NCBI GenBank assembly: GCA_017308575.1 | Contig: JAFKEQ010000007.1 | Location: forward strand, 1-64,000 | Direction of reading: 5' to 3' | DNA length: 64,000 nucleotides | Source of the DNA: Afipia sp. | GTDB taxonomy: Bacteria; Pseudomonadota; Alphaproteobacteria; Rhizobiales; Xanthobacteraceae | Part shown: positions 43,591 through 51,858 of the stretch, piece by piece | How the letters are laid out: every line of letters starts with the position of its first letter | How positions within the stretch are numbered: the stretch's first letter is position 1 | Notes under the pieces: generated by a model | What the model was told of the DNA's origin: nothing | Seen by the model: only the letters and a program-made list of their open reading frames with translations | The model's database searches: none | Made by a program: the position numbers and the translations under genes

Positions 43591-44415
43591 ATGAGACAGA
43601 CCGCAATTCGGTCGGCAATCGCCTTTGCCATCATGATGTGCGCGTCGAGCACCGCCGTTCGTGCGCAGGATGCGAGCGAAAAGGAAATCGAGCGCTATCG
43701 CGAAATGATTTCCGACCCGATGTCCAATCCGGGTTATCTCGCGGTCGATCGCGGCGAAGTGCTCTGGAAAGAAAAGCGCGGCAACAAGAACGTCTCGCTG
43801 GAAGGCTGCGACCTCGGCCTCGGCGCGGGCAAGCTGGAAGGCGCCTATGCCAAGCTGCCGCGCTATTTCAAGGACGCCGACAGGGTCATGGACCTCGAAC
43901 AGCGCCTCCTGTGGTGCATGACGAATCTTCAGGACTTCGACACCAAGGATGTGATCGCCCGCCGCTTCTCCGGCCCGGGCAAGGCGTCCGACATGGAAGA
44001 TCTCGTCGCCTACATCGCCAACAAGTCGAACGGCATGAAGATCGACGTTCCGCTCTCGCATCCGAAGGAGCAGGAAATGGCGGCGGTCGGCGAAGCGCTG
44101 TTCTTCCGCCGCGGCGGCGTGAACGATTTCGCCTGCGCGACCTGCCATGCCGAAGATGGCAAGCGCATCCGCCTGCAGGGCCTGCCGAACCTGTCGAAGC
44201 CCGGCAAGCAACCGCAGGAAACCATGGGCGGCTGGCCGACTTACCGCGTGTCTGCAAGCGCCTTGCGCACGATGCAGCATCGCCTGTGGGATTGCTATCG
44301 CCAGCAGCGCTGGCCGGTTCCGGAATACGGCTCCGACGCCCTCACCGCACTGACTGTCTTCCTGCAGAAACAGGCGGCCGGCGGCGAGATCAACGTCCCG
44401 TCGATCAAGCGTTGA
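43591..44415 (+). CDS. soxA: SoxA cytochrome c subunit
   Basis: 274 residues with a signal peptide ending in VRAQ. It has one heme motif, CATCH (Cys182, Cys185, His186), and the active-site cysteine Cys235 in RLWDCYRQQRWP. The first heme site of diheme SoxA is absent; two lone cysteines, Cys73 and Cys109, occur in that region and could form a disulfide. SoxAX joins thiosulfate to SoxY. The ATG at 43591 has GGAGG 7 nt upstream. It is 14 nt from soxX. Confidence 0.95.
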   Translation: MRQTAIRSAIAFAIMMCASSTAVRAQDASEKEIERYREMISDPMSNPGYLAVDRGEVLWKEKRGNKNVSLEGCDLGLGAGKLEGAYAKLPRYFKDADRVMDLEQRLLWCMTNLQDFDTKDVIARRFSGPGKASDMEDLVAYIANKSNGMKIDVPLSHPKEQEMAAVGEALFFRRGGVNDFACATCHAEDGKRIRLQGLPNLSKPGKQPQETMGGWPTYRVSASALRTMQHRLWDCYRQQRWPVPEYGSDALTALTVFLQKQAAGGEINVPSIKR

Positions 44416-44429
44416 GAGAGGAGCGCAAC

Positions 44430-45062
44430 ATGAAAACGACAATGAACATCGCTGCGCTGGCTCTTGCCGCAGGCATCGTCACGCTGCCCTTCTCCGCCAC
44501 CGCGCAGACGGCACCGAAAACCGTCGACCCCGCCATCGTCGACGCATACGTCAAGGCGACCTTCGGCAAGGCTCCGCCGGAATGGCAGGAGCGTATCGTT
44601 CCGGATGAGACGCTGAAGACCTGCAACGCGCATCACAACGACGTTTCGTCCAAGGACGCCGACGTGATTACCAAGCGCGAACTGGCGAAGGTCGTTTACC
44701 CCGCTGACGGAAAGTTCCTCGGCGACTGGAAGGAAGGCCGCAAGATTGCCAACAACGGCCGCGGCGGACAGTTCTCGGACAAGCCTGGCACCGTGAGCGG
44801 CGGCAACTGCTACGCCTGCCACCAGTTGGAAAAGACCGAGGTCTCCTTCGGCACCCTCGGGCCGAGCCTGACCCACTACGGCAAGGACCGCAAGTACGCG
44901 CCGGACGAGATCAAGAACGCCTTCACGAAGATCTATGATTCGCAGGCCCTGTTTGCATGTTCCAGCATGCCGCGTTTCGGCGCGAACAAGGTTCTCAGCG
45001 AACAGCAGATCAAGGACCTCGTCGCGCTGCTGTTCGATCCGGAATCGCCGGTCAACAAGTAA
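44430..45062 (+). CDS. soxX: SoxX cytochrome c subunit
   Basis: 210 residues with a signal peptide (MKTTMNIAALALAAGIVTLP to TAQT). The heme motif is CYACH (Cys127, Cys130, His131), and the axial methionine is in SSMPRFGANK. GKFLGDWKEGRKIANNGRGG is a SoxX hallmark. An AGAGGAG site precedes the ATG at 44430. It forms the SoxAX heterodimer with the upstream gene product. Confidence 0.95.
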   Translation: MKTTMNIAALALAAGIVTLPFSATAQTAPKTVDPAIVDAYVKATFGKAPPEWQERIVPDETLKTCNAHHNDVSSKDADVITKRELAKVVYPADGKFLGDWKEGRKIANNGRGGQFSDKPGTVSGGNCYACHQLEKTEVSFGTLGPSLTHYGKDRKYAPDEIKNAFTKIYDSQALFACSSMPRFGANKVLSEQQIKDLVALLFDPESPVNK

Positions 45063-45080
45063 GTGAAACGGAGAAGAATG

Positions 45081-45578
45081 ATGAAGGCGCGAAACCTGTT
45101 TGCACTCCCGGTGCTTTGCGCCTTCATCGCATTGCCTGCATTCGCGCAGGACACCACCGTCACGACCAAGGCGCTCACGCCTGAACTCGCGCAGGAGGCG
45201 GCGAAGGCCGCGCTCGCCGAGTGCCGCACGCGCGGCTATCAGGTCGCGGTCGCCGTAGTCGACCGGTCCGGCATTCCGCAGGTGATGCTGCGCGACCGTT
45301 TCGCGGGACCTCACACGCCCCCGACCGCCACGGGCAAGGCCTGGACCGCCGTGAGTTTCAAGAGCAGCACCGGCGAACTCGTCGCCGCAACGCAGGCGCC
45401 CGCAATGCAGGGTCTGCGCCAGCTTCCCAACGTGGTTCTGATCGGCGGCGGCGTGACCATCGAAGCCGGCGGCTCATTGGTCGGCGCGATCGGCGTGTCG
45501 GGCGCGCCCGGCGGCGATGCGGACGAAGCCTGCGCCAAGGCCGGTGTCGCGGCCGTCAAGGACAAGCTGGATTTTTAA
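45081..45578 (+). CDS. Periplasmic GlcG/HbpS-like protein (DUF336)
   Basis: 165 residues with a signal peptide (LFALPVLCAFIALPAFAQ). The body has the heme-degrading/HbpS-like pattern: GYQVAVAVVDRSGIPQVMLR, FKSSTGELVAA and LIGAIGVSGAPGGDADEAC-like VGAIGVSGAPGGDADEACAK. An ATG at 45078 sits close to the GGAG; 45081 has better spacing. It is 18 nt after soxX and so part of the soxAX operon. The family binds heme or acts in redox sensing; its role in sulfur oxidation is unknown. Confidence 0.83.
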   Translation: MKARNLFALPVLCAFIALPAFAQDTTVTTKALTPELAQEAAKAALAECRTRGYQVAVAVVDRSGIPQVMLRDRFAGPHTPPTATGKAWTAVSFKSSTGELVAATQAPAMQGLRQLPNVVLIGGGVTIEAGGSLVGAIGVSGAPGGDADEACAKAGVAAVKDKLDF

Positions 45579-45620
45579 GCATCCGTTCTCGCCGGGCTTT
45601 TGATACGGCGAAACACAGAG

Positions 45621-45670
45621 CGCCGTCATCCTGAGGTGCGAGCGCTTGCGAGCCTCGAAGGATGACGGCG
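45621..45670. repeat. 50-nt hairpin repeat
   Basis: CGCCGTCATCCT (45621-45632) and AGGATGACGGCG (45659-45670) are perfect 12-bp arms. Inside them, GAGG and CCTC extend the stem imperfectly around TGCGAGCGCTTGCGAG. It follows the DUF336 gene by about 40 nt and could end the soxAX transcript. Confidence 0.75.
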
Positions 45671-45730
45671 ACATGGTTCGGGAACCTGGCTCTCCGCTTT
45701 CGCGAGGACGACCGGAGACCGTTCAATACT

Positions 45731-45817
45731 GTCATGGCCGGATTTATTCCGGCCATCCCGACTATCGAAGCACTGTGCTCAGTTCATCGGGATCACCGGG
45801 CCAAGCCCAGTGATGAC
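45731..45817. repeat. 87-bp two-hairpin repeat, family C, copy 2
   Basis: The same length and layout as 14932-15018: ATGGCCGGA/TCCGGCCAT around TTTAT, then ATCACCGGG/CCCAGTGAT around CCAAG with one mismatch. Central bases differ, while the arms are kept. Confidence 0.8.
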
Positions 45818-45858
45818 AAGCTGAGAGATCGCGCGATCCACGCTACACTCACGATGTC

Positions 45859-45878
45859 GTCCCGGCGCAGGCCGGGAC
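45859..45878. repeat. Small hairpin
   Basis: GTCCCGGC-GCAG-GCCGGGAC, a perfect 8-bp stem with a 4-nt loop, in the repeat-filled spacer. Confidence 0.6.
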
Positions 45879-46474
45879 CCATAACCACTGAACGTTATGG
45901 TAAAGGCGAGGCGAGCGCTCCAGCATCGCCTGCAGATCGACAACTCGGGGAATCCGGATTCCGCTTTCGCGGGGACGATCGGAGAGATTTGGACCGACCT
46001 GCAACATTTCGTGATGGGGATCGCGATCCCCGCGTTCTGAATCGCGCTTAAGTTCGCCGTGTCCTGTTCGCGAGGGGCGCTTCTCGAGGGCGCTTTTGAG
46101 GCGGAGCAGGATGCGGCGCCTGCGCGATACGGTTCGCAGCCGTATTCACTACGTGGCTCTGCCTTCAGTGGCTGGACGCGGACAGGATGAAGGCGGGCGA
46201 AAGCCGGCCGGATCGGAGGCGGAAACGCCCGTCCTGTCCCGGAAGCACGGTCCCCCGGACACAAATCGCCGCGAATGGAGCGCCGCACGGCGACGCGCTT
46301 CCCCATCGCACGGGAAGCGAACCAATATCCTTTGCGCCTTGCGGCGCTCCATGCCCCTCATGGGGCAATGATGAAGGATCGGCTCGCGGAGCGCGCGGGC
46401 ACCGATGCGTGCGTGAATGAAAGTGGCTGTTTGAAAATTGAATCGGAAGTTGAGGCGACAAGCCGCCGCTCCGC

Positions 46475-47062
46475 TCACACCTGCTTCTTCAGCCAATCAG
46501 GGAAGGTCGCGGTCTCGTAGCCTTTCTCGCGCACGTAGCGGAACATGGCGAGAAACTCCGCAGGCTCCAGCAAGCCCGGCATGCGTGCGACTTCCCGCGC
46601 CTGCCCGCTCTTCGCGGCGAGGCCGTCAGTCGTCTCCGGAAAGAACTGAACCGTCGGCGTGAAGCGGATGCCGTAGGCCTCGCCGAATGCTTTCTCGGAG
46701 CGCTTGCGTCCGTCGAAATCGGTGACCTCGCGCGATCCGATGTGATTGAGATGAAGAATCTCGAAATTGTCGCGGATGTAGGTTTCGATCTTCGGGTCCA
46801 GCATGTGGACCTCGTGCATGCGCTTGCACGCCGGGCACCCCTTTAGGCCCCACAGGATGGCAAAGCGTTTACCCTTGGCGGTCGCACCCGCGAGATCCTC
46901 GTTGAGATCGAGGAAACTCTCCAGGTACCAGTCCATGTGATAGATGCCGTCGTCACCGAGCGTCGCCTTCGCGAAAGACGGCGCGGCGCGCAAGGCCAGC
47001 GCGCCTGCGCCCAGTGCAGCGAGTGCACGGCGTCTTGTCAGCATTTGTTTTTGTTGTTTCAA
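46475..47062 (-). CDS. soxW: SoxW-like periplasmic thioredoxin
   Basis: 195 residues. The start is taken as TTG at 47062, with GGGAGG about 5 nt upstream; the first ATG lies six codons further in, too far from that site. A Tat-like signal (TRRRALAALGAGALALRAAP) precedes a thioredoxin fold with Cys76-Pro-Ala-Cys79 in LKGCPACKRMHEVHM and cis-proline region FTPTVQFFPE. It receives electrons from SoxV, 12 nt upstream in the same operon, and reduces periplasmic Sox proteins. Confidence 0.88.
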   Translation of the reverse strand: MKQQKQMLTRRRALAALGAGALALRAAPSFAKATLGDDGIYHMDWYLESFLDLNEDLAGATAKGKRFAILWGLKGCPACKRMHEVHMLDPKIETYIRDNFEILHLNHIGSREVTDFDGRKRSEKAFGEAYGIRFTPTVQFFPETTDGLAAKSGQAREVARMPGLLEPAEFLAMFRYVREKGYETATFPDWLKKQV

Positions 47063-47074
47063 GAATGCCTCCCT

Positions 47075-47818
47075 TCAGCCGATCGATCCGAACACCGGAA
47101 ACGTTTCCAGCAGCCAACCGGCGATGCGCGGCATGCCGCCAGTCAAAAACAGCACGCCCGTCAGCACAAGGGCGGAGCCGATCACCTTTTCGACAGCGCC
47201 CATGTGGCCGCGCAGCCGCGCCATCAGCCGCATGAACGGGCCGGAGAACAGCGACGCCAGCATGAACGGAATGCCGATGCCGAGCGCATAGGCCCCGAGC
47301 AGCAGCGCGCCGCGCGCCGCCGAGCCTTCGATCCCGGCCACCATGAGAATCGCAGCCAGCACCGGCCCGACGCAGGGTGTCCAGCCGAACGCGAAAGCCA
47401 GACCCACGATATACGCGCCGAGAAAGCCCGCAGGCTTTGCCACCGACTGGAAGCGCGCCTCGCGAAACAGCAGGCCGATGCGGAAGACGCCGAGGAAATG
47501 CAGGCCGAGAATGACGATGACGATACCGGCGACGATCGCCAGCGTATCGAAATAGGCGGTGAACGCCTTGCCGAGCGAGGACGCGGACGCGCCGAGCGCG
47601 ACGAATACGGTCGCAAAGCCGAGCACGAAGGCGAACGACAGCGACACCACGCGCCAGTCCGGCCGCCAGCCCTGCGCGTTATCCTTTTGCGTCAGGTCTT
47701 CGAGGCTGATCCCCGCCAGGAAGCACAGATAGGGCGGCACCAGCGGCAAAACGCAGGGCGACAGGAAGGACAGCAGCCCCGCCCCCAGCGCGCCGATCAC
47801 GGAAATGGAAGAAACCAC
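47075..47818 (-). CDS. soxV: SoxV, CcdA-family membrane thiol transporter
   Basis: 247 residues from the GTG at 47818, which gives the usual short lead into GALGAGLLSFLSPCVLPLVP. Six membrane helices; the two redox cysteines are in LSPCVLP and FGWTPCVGPVL. The family passes reducing power from cytoplasmic thioredoxin to periplasmic partners, here SoxW. A longer frame upstream would overlap soxS and is rejected. It is divergent from soxS, 49 nt apart. Confidence 0.9.
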   Translation of the reverse strand: MVSSISVIGALGAGLLSFLSPCVLPLVPPYLCFLAGISLEDLTQKDNAQGWRPDWRVVSLSFAFVLGFATVFVALGASASSLGKAFTAYFDTLAIVAGIVIVILGLHFLGVFRIGLLFREARFQSVAKPAGFLGAYIVGLAFAFGWTPCVGPVLAAILMVAGIEGSAARGALLLGAYALGIGIPFMLASLFSGPFMRLMARLRGHMGAVEKVIGSALVLTGVLFLTGGMPRIAGWLLETFPVFGSIG

Positions 47819-47848
47819 TGGTTTTCCGGCCCTAGTAGATACATGCGA

Positions 47849-47864
47849 ATTCGTGTATATGTAT
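47849..47864. promoter_or_regulatory. Near match to the SoxR site between soxV and soxS
   Basis: ATTC-GTGTATAT-GTAT has one mismatch to ATTC-N8-GAAT. It overlaps the first possible soxS start codon (47859) and lies about 31 nt before soxV. Nearby ATACATG and CGAATTCG add to the symmetry. Confidence 0.4.
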
Positions 47865-47867
47865 GGC

Positions 47868-48260
47868 ATGATCGCCGGAAAGCTAGCAAGAACCTTCGTG
47901 AGAATTGCGTTCGCGGCCTGCATGCTGTTGCCCTTCGCAGCCGCGCAGGCGTCCGAACTCGTGATGTTCGAACAGGCCGGATGCATTTACTGCCAGCGCT
48001 GGGACCGCAGCGTCGGCACGCTCTACGACAAGACCGACGAAGCGCGCCTGCTTCCGCTGCGGCGTGTCGACATTCGCGACCAGAAGATGAGCGGCGTCGT
48101 CCTCGCCTCGCCGGTGCGCTTCACGCCGACCTTCGTAGTGGTGGACAACGGCCGGGAGATCGGCCGCATCACCGGCTACAGCAATGACGATGCGTTCTGG
48201 GGATTGCTGGATACATTTGCCGCCAAACTCGCGCCCTCTTCTCAGGTCAACCGAACCTGA
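47868..48260 (+). CDS. soxS: SoxS-like periplasmic thioredoxin
   Basis: 130 residues from the ATG at 47868; ATG at 47859 and 47805 are alternatives, and none has a clear ribosome site. A signal peptide (AFAACMLLPFAAAQASE) is followed by a thioredoxin-like domain with Cys39-Ile-Tyr-Cys42 in EQAGCIYCQRWDRSVG and a FTPTFVVVDNGREIGRI block. Periplasmic SoxS keeps SoxYZ active by reducing it. It is followed by the soxR regulator after 28 nt. Confidence 0.85.
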   Translation: MIAGKLARTFVRIAFAACMLLPFAAAQASELVMFEQAGCIYCQRWDRSVGTLYDKTDEARLLPLRRVDIRDQKMSGVVLASPVRFTPTFVVVDNGREIGRITGYSNDDAFWGLLDTFAAKLAPSSQVNRT

Positions 48261-48288
48261 CCGATTTCATTTCAGATAAGTCGCAGCC

Positions 48289-48666
48289 ATGACATCGATC
48301 CTGCCATCCGAACTGGAAACCGAACTTCGCGACGGTGCGGAATATTCGCCCGAACTCGACCGGTTGATGCACAAAGCGCGCAAGGCCAGCAATTTCCTGA
48401 AAGCGCTGTCGCATGAAAACCGGCTGCTGCTGCTGTGCCTGCTCGCCGAACGCGAACGCTCGGTGACGGAGCTGGAGAACATTCTCTCGCTGCGGCAATC
48501 GGCGGTGTCACAGCAACTCGCAAGGCTGCGCTACGACGGCATGGTGGACACGCGCCGCGACGGCAAGACCATCTATTACAGCCTCGCCGATGATGACGTT
48601 CGCCGCGTCATTTCGGTTGTCTACGATATCTTCTGCTCTCCGGAAGGAGCAGACAAGAAAACATAA
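48289..48666 (+). CDS. soxR: SoxR/SqrR/BigR-type ArsR regulator
   Basis: 125 residues. Winged helix with ALSHENRLLLLCLLAERERS and SLRQSAVSQQLARLRYDGMV. The two sensor cysteines of SqrR/BigR are kept: Cys50 in LLLLCLL and Cys116 in DIFCSPEG. They form a polysulfide bridge with reactive sulfur, releasing DNA. It should repress the sox operons through the ATTC-N8-GAAT site at 43510. It is downstream of soxS and upstream of a SoxT-type permease. Confidence 0.92.
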   Translation: MTSILPSELETELRDGAEYSPELDRLMHKARKASNFLKALSHENRLLLLCLLAERERSVTELENILSLRQSAVSQQLARLRYDGMVDTRRDGKTIYYSLADDDVRRVISVVYDIFCSPEGADKKT

Positions 48667-48740
48667 ATCCTGCCGCACCGGCAGGGAGACGTGGAGCAAG
48701 CCCGCAAGGCCGGACTCCGCGCCGATCCGGGAGAAGCGCC

Positions 48741-49850
48741 ATGCAGAATATGTCTGCCTGGATACAAGCGTTCGCCGGCTTTGCCATCGGCATTGCGGCG
48801 GGTTTTGCCGTGCGCCGTGCGCGGCTGTGCACGTTCGGCGCGATCGAGGATGCGCTGATGGGCGGCGACGGCCGCAGGCTGCGCGTGTTCGGGCTAGCGC
48901 TCGGCATCGCCATTCTCGGCACGCAGGCATTGGTCGTCGGCGGCTTTCTCGATCCCGAACTGACGACTTACGTTCCGCCAGCCTTGCCGCTGGTTGCGAT
49001 CCTGCTCGGCGGCGTGATGTTCGGCATCGGCATGGCTTTCGTCGGCACTTGCGGCTTCGGTTCGCTGGTGCGGCTCGGTGCGGGAGATCTGCGCGCATTG
49101 GTCGTGGTGATCGTGCTCGGCGGCGCGGCTTACGCGACGCTGCGCGGCATCCTCGCCGGTTTTCGGGTCGGCTTTCTGGAATCCTTCTCCCTCGCGATGC
49201 CGGAGGACGCCCGCGCGGATGCCGTCTCGCTCTCGACCCTGTTTCTCGGTCTGGATATCCGCATCGCGATCGCCGTTGTGGCCGGCGTGACGCTGTGCTG
49301 GCTCGCCCTTGGCGACAAACGACTGCGCCGCGCACCGCGCCTGCTGACTGGGGGAATCGTTCTCGGCCTCATGGTCATCGCGGGCTGGATCGCCACCATC
49401 GCGCTCACCGACGACTTCGCAGGTCCGCCGCGCCCGCAAAGCCTCACCTTCGTCTCGACCGTCGGGAAAGCGCTTTATGCCGGCCTTCTCAACATCACCA
49501 ATTTCGCCGACTTCGGCGTCGGCAGCGTGTTCGGCGTGGTTGCCGGGTCGTGTCTGGCGGCCTGGCGATCCGACGAATTGCGCTGGGAAGCCTTCGATGA
49601 CGATCATGAAATGCGTCGTCATCTCACCGGCGCTGTCCTGATGGGTGTGGGCGGAATCCTCGCGGGTGGCTGCACCATCGGACAGGGATTGACCGCAGGA
49701 TCAATGCTGGCGCTGTCCGCGCCGCTCGCCATCGGCGCGATGATGGTCGGCGCGAGGATCGGCATTGCTATTCTTGTCGATGGATCCCCGCGCGATATCT
49801 TCCTGCGCCGATGGGGTCATCTGCTGGGAAAAGGCGGACCGGCGGAATAA
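48741..49850 (+). CDS. soxT: YeeE/YedE-family permease (SoxT type)
   Basis: 369 residues, about nine membrane helices. Conserved cysteines sit in RRARLCTFGAIEDAL, FVGTCGFGSLVRLGAG and GGCTIGQGLTAGSM, the pattern of thiosulfate/sulfur-compound importers. An in-frame GGGAGA precedes the ATG at 48741. It follows soxR by 74 nt. It probably brings a sulfur compound, or sulfane sulfur for signalling, into the cytoplasm, where SoxR can sense it; that is inference. Confidence 0.85.
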   Translation: MQNMSAWIQAFAGFAIGIAAGFAVRRARLCTFGAIEDALMGGDGRRLRVFGLALGIAILGTQALVVGGFLDPELTTYVPPALPLVAILLGGVMFGIGMAFVGTCGFGSLVRLGAGDLRALVVVIVLGGAAYATLRGILAGFRVGFLESFSLAMPEDARADAVSLSTLFLGLDIRIAIAVVAGVTLCWLALGDKRLRRAPRLLTGGIVLGLMVIAGWIATIALTDDFAGPPRPQSLTFVSTVGKALYAGLLNITNFADFGVGSVFGVVAGSCLAAWRSDELRWEAFDDDHEMRRHLTGAVLMGVGGILAGGCTIGQGLTAGSMLALSAPLAIGAMMVGARIGIAILVDGSPRDIFLRRWGHLLGKGGPAE

Positions 49851-49861
49851 GCGCAAGCGCG

Positions 49862-50335
49862 TTACGGCCGAACGAGGGTATATCCGCTTTCGGTCAGGCT
49901 TAGAATCTGTCCGACGCCGACCTGAACCTCGATAGCGTGTGGATTGATCTTCGGCCGCTGTCCGGTCTCGCGCTCGATGGTGTCGAGCGTATTGCCGCAG
50001 ACATCGAAACGAACGCCCTGCGACACAAGACTGTCCACCAGCGCCCTGTTCTCGTTGTTCTCGCGCAGAAGATCGATACCGGGCCCGAACGCCACCACTT
50101 CGATGGCAATCTTGTCCTGGCCGTAAGCCTTCTGAAGATTGCTGGCGACGCTGAGAACCAGCCGCTCCTTCTTCTGGTCGGAATCCGACAGTTGCAGCAC
50201 AATGAAATGCTCGGCGAACGGCTTGTCCTCCGGCGGTTTCGCTACTGGACGCTCGGCGCTCTGTGCAAGCACCGTCGTCGCGGCAAAAGCCAGCGCTCCA
50301 ACGACAATTGAACAGACAAGGTCACGGCGATTCAT
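49862..50335 (-). CDS. Exported DsrE-family protein, second copy
   Basis: 157 residues with a signal peptide (LVCSIVVGALAFAATTVLAQ). The fold matches DsrE-like proteins: HFIVLQLSDSDQKKERLVLS, KIAIEVVAFGPGIDLLREN and VRFDVCGNTLDTIER, with the conserved cysteine. The ATG at 50335 is chosen because the upstream extension is low-complexity arginine-rich. It lies 76 nt after the second SoxT-type gene and may work with it. Confidence 0.82.
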   Translation of the reverse strand: MNRRDLVCSIVVGALAFAATTVLAQSAERPVAKPPEDKPFAEHFIVLQLSDSDQKKERLVLSVASNLQKAYGQDKIAIEVVAFGPGIDLLRENNENRALVDSLVSQGVRFDVCGNTLDTIERETGQRPKINPHAIEVQVGVGQILSLTESGYTLVRP

Positions 50336-50411
50336 GGCGGCATATTTCCCGGCTGCAGGATGCCGCAGCGCCTGCGTCATCACAAGCGAATTGCGCCGGA
50401 ACCTGCTGACC

Positions 50412-51461
50412 TCAGCGCGTCGCGAGCGCCGGCACGGCCACGGGGCCGCGAAGAGCCAGCGCTGCACCGGACAGGATGCCAGCCACCGCGACGAACGACG
50501 GCATGCCGAGCGTGGAAAGACCGGTGAGCCCCTGCCCGATCGAGCAACCGTAGGCCATCGCACCACCGACGCCCATCAGGACCGCGCCGGAAATCGAACG
50601 CACCATATGGTTCGGCGACGAATAGCCTTCGAGGCTGAAGCGGCCGGTCAGCACAGCGGTCAACAGGCTGCCGGTCAGCACGCCTGCAACCAGCGCGATG
50701 CCGAAGTTAAGCGACAGTCCGGTGGAGAGCATGGTGTATTGCAGCGTATCCGCAATCGGCGACACGAAGGACAGCGACGTCACTGGAATCGGATTGAAAT
50801 CGTCCGCGCCGAGCCAGCCGGTCGCGAGCCAGCCAGCAACTACCAGCGCGCCGACGGCAACGCCGCCGAAGATCTGGAGATAAGACCGGCGGAACTTCTG
50901 GTCGGAGAACGCGAAGATCAGCAGCGCTCCGCTCGCAATCAGCGTCACCGCGACGCGAGCCACGAATTCGTCGATGCCCAGGGTGGCCAGCAACGCGGGC
51001 ACGGAGATCGCGGCAGGCGTCGTCTGCGTGGCCTGCAGGAACGCTAGTCGCGCCGGCGCGATCAGGCCCTTCAGCGCCATCTGCGCGGTCACGCCGATAG
51101 TTGCGATCACCACCAGCGAGCGAAGATTGCCCTTGCCGAGCAGAACCAGCGCGCGCGACGCGCAGCCATTCGCCAGCACCATGCCGATGCCGAACAGGAG
51201 GCCGCCTACGAAGAGCAACGGAGCGGAGAATGAAGGTTGGAGATAGAGCGACTTCGCAATGTCCACGAGACCGGCGCCCGCGACGAACTGCGTGCCAAGG
51301 ATCGCGACAGCCAGCGCCACCGCGTAGCTGCGGACCTTGCGCCCGTCATTCGCCGTCCACCAGTCGCGCAGGCTGCTCATCAGGCAAAAGCCCGTGAGCA
51401 GTCCGACCACACCAAAGGCGAAGCCAATGGCGAAACCAGCGGAGATGGAAATGGCGGGCAT
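50412..51461 (-). CDS. soxT: YeeE/YedE-family permease, second SoxT type
   Basis: 349 residues, about nine membrane helices. Cysteines are in LLTGFCLMSSLRDWW, VLANGCASRALVLLG and YGCSIGQGLTGLSTL. It differs clearly from the 48741 protein, so the two are paralogues with perhaps separate substrates. The ATG at 51461 follows AGGA. It is the first gene of a leftward pair with the DsrE-like gene. Confidence 0.85.
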   Translation of the reverse strand: MPAISISAGFAIGFAFGVVGLLTGFCLMSSLRDWWTANDGRKVRSYAVALAVAILGTQFVAGAGLVDIAKSLYLQPSFSAPLLFVGGLLFGIGMVLANGCASRALVLLGKGNLRSLVVIATIGVTAQMALKGLIAPARLAFLQATQTTPAAISVPALLATLGIDEFVARVAVTLIASGALLIFAFSDQKFRRSYLQIFGGVAVGALVVAGWLATGWLGADDFNPIPVTSLSFVSPIADTLQYTMLSTGLSLNFGIALVAGVLTGSLLTAVLTGRFSLEGYSSPNHMVRSISGAVLMGVGGAMAYGCSIGQGLTGLSTLGMPSFVAVAGILSGAALALRGPVAVPALATR

Positions 51462-51858
51462 AGCGAAGTTCCTGAAATCCGGTCACGGGAGAAGGAAATT
51501 TCCCGATATCTATGCTCCGTCATGAAACCGGTCTATACCCTTGAAAAACTAAGGACAATCTTGCCCATGAGCCGGTAAATGGAGAGATTCCTCCTATTCT
51601 GGCAATCAGAAGGCGGAAATCCTTCCCCTCCGGTTACGCCGCTGAAAGCTCCCGAGATCCAACTTCACGCTCTATAAGACACGCGCCTCGATGCTTTATG
51701 GTCCCACCTTCTTTGGCCAGGAACTTACGGACATGGCCTTGTGTTGATCGACCCATAAGATGATCGAGGTGCGCCCTTCCTCGAAAGAACTCTTTGACAA
51801 ATCCCGGCTGCACGACAACGTGTCGCCGTCCCGCCCTCGCCAACGTCCAGAAGAGATC
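51462..51858. promoter_or_regulatory. Divergent gap between soxT and tal-pgi
   Basis: The 397-bp gap must hold both promoters. GGAAATTTCC at 51494-51503 is a perfect 10-bp palindrome about 33 nt upstream of the soxT-type gene. No ATTC-N8-GAAT site is seen. The rest shows no structure I can name. Confidence 0.4.

Larger units (their letters stand above)
45681..45984. repeat. Pair of similar 37-nt elements
   Basis: Stretches at about 45681-45718 and 45948-45984 share TCCGCTTTCGCG, GGACGA and CGGAGA in the same order with a few changes. They flank the family C repeat and look like fragments of the same dispersed element. Confidence 0.5.
45579..46474. other. Repeat-filled spacer inside the sox locus
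   Basis: Nearly 900 bp without a supported gene. Its left half holds a long hairpin (45621-45670), a family C repeat (45731-45817), a small hairpin (45859-45878) and two similar 37-nt stretches (45681 and 45948 onward). The right half (about 46040-46470) is GC-rich with short frames on both strands, none with a ribosome site or recognisable protein. It may be decayed sequence. Confidence 0.55.

Noticed and set aside
46096..46371. Short rightward frame in the repeat-filled spacer
   Set aside because: No ribosome site, arginine-rich, and overlapped by equally good frames on the other strand.
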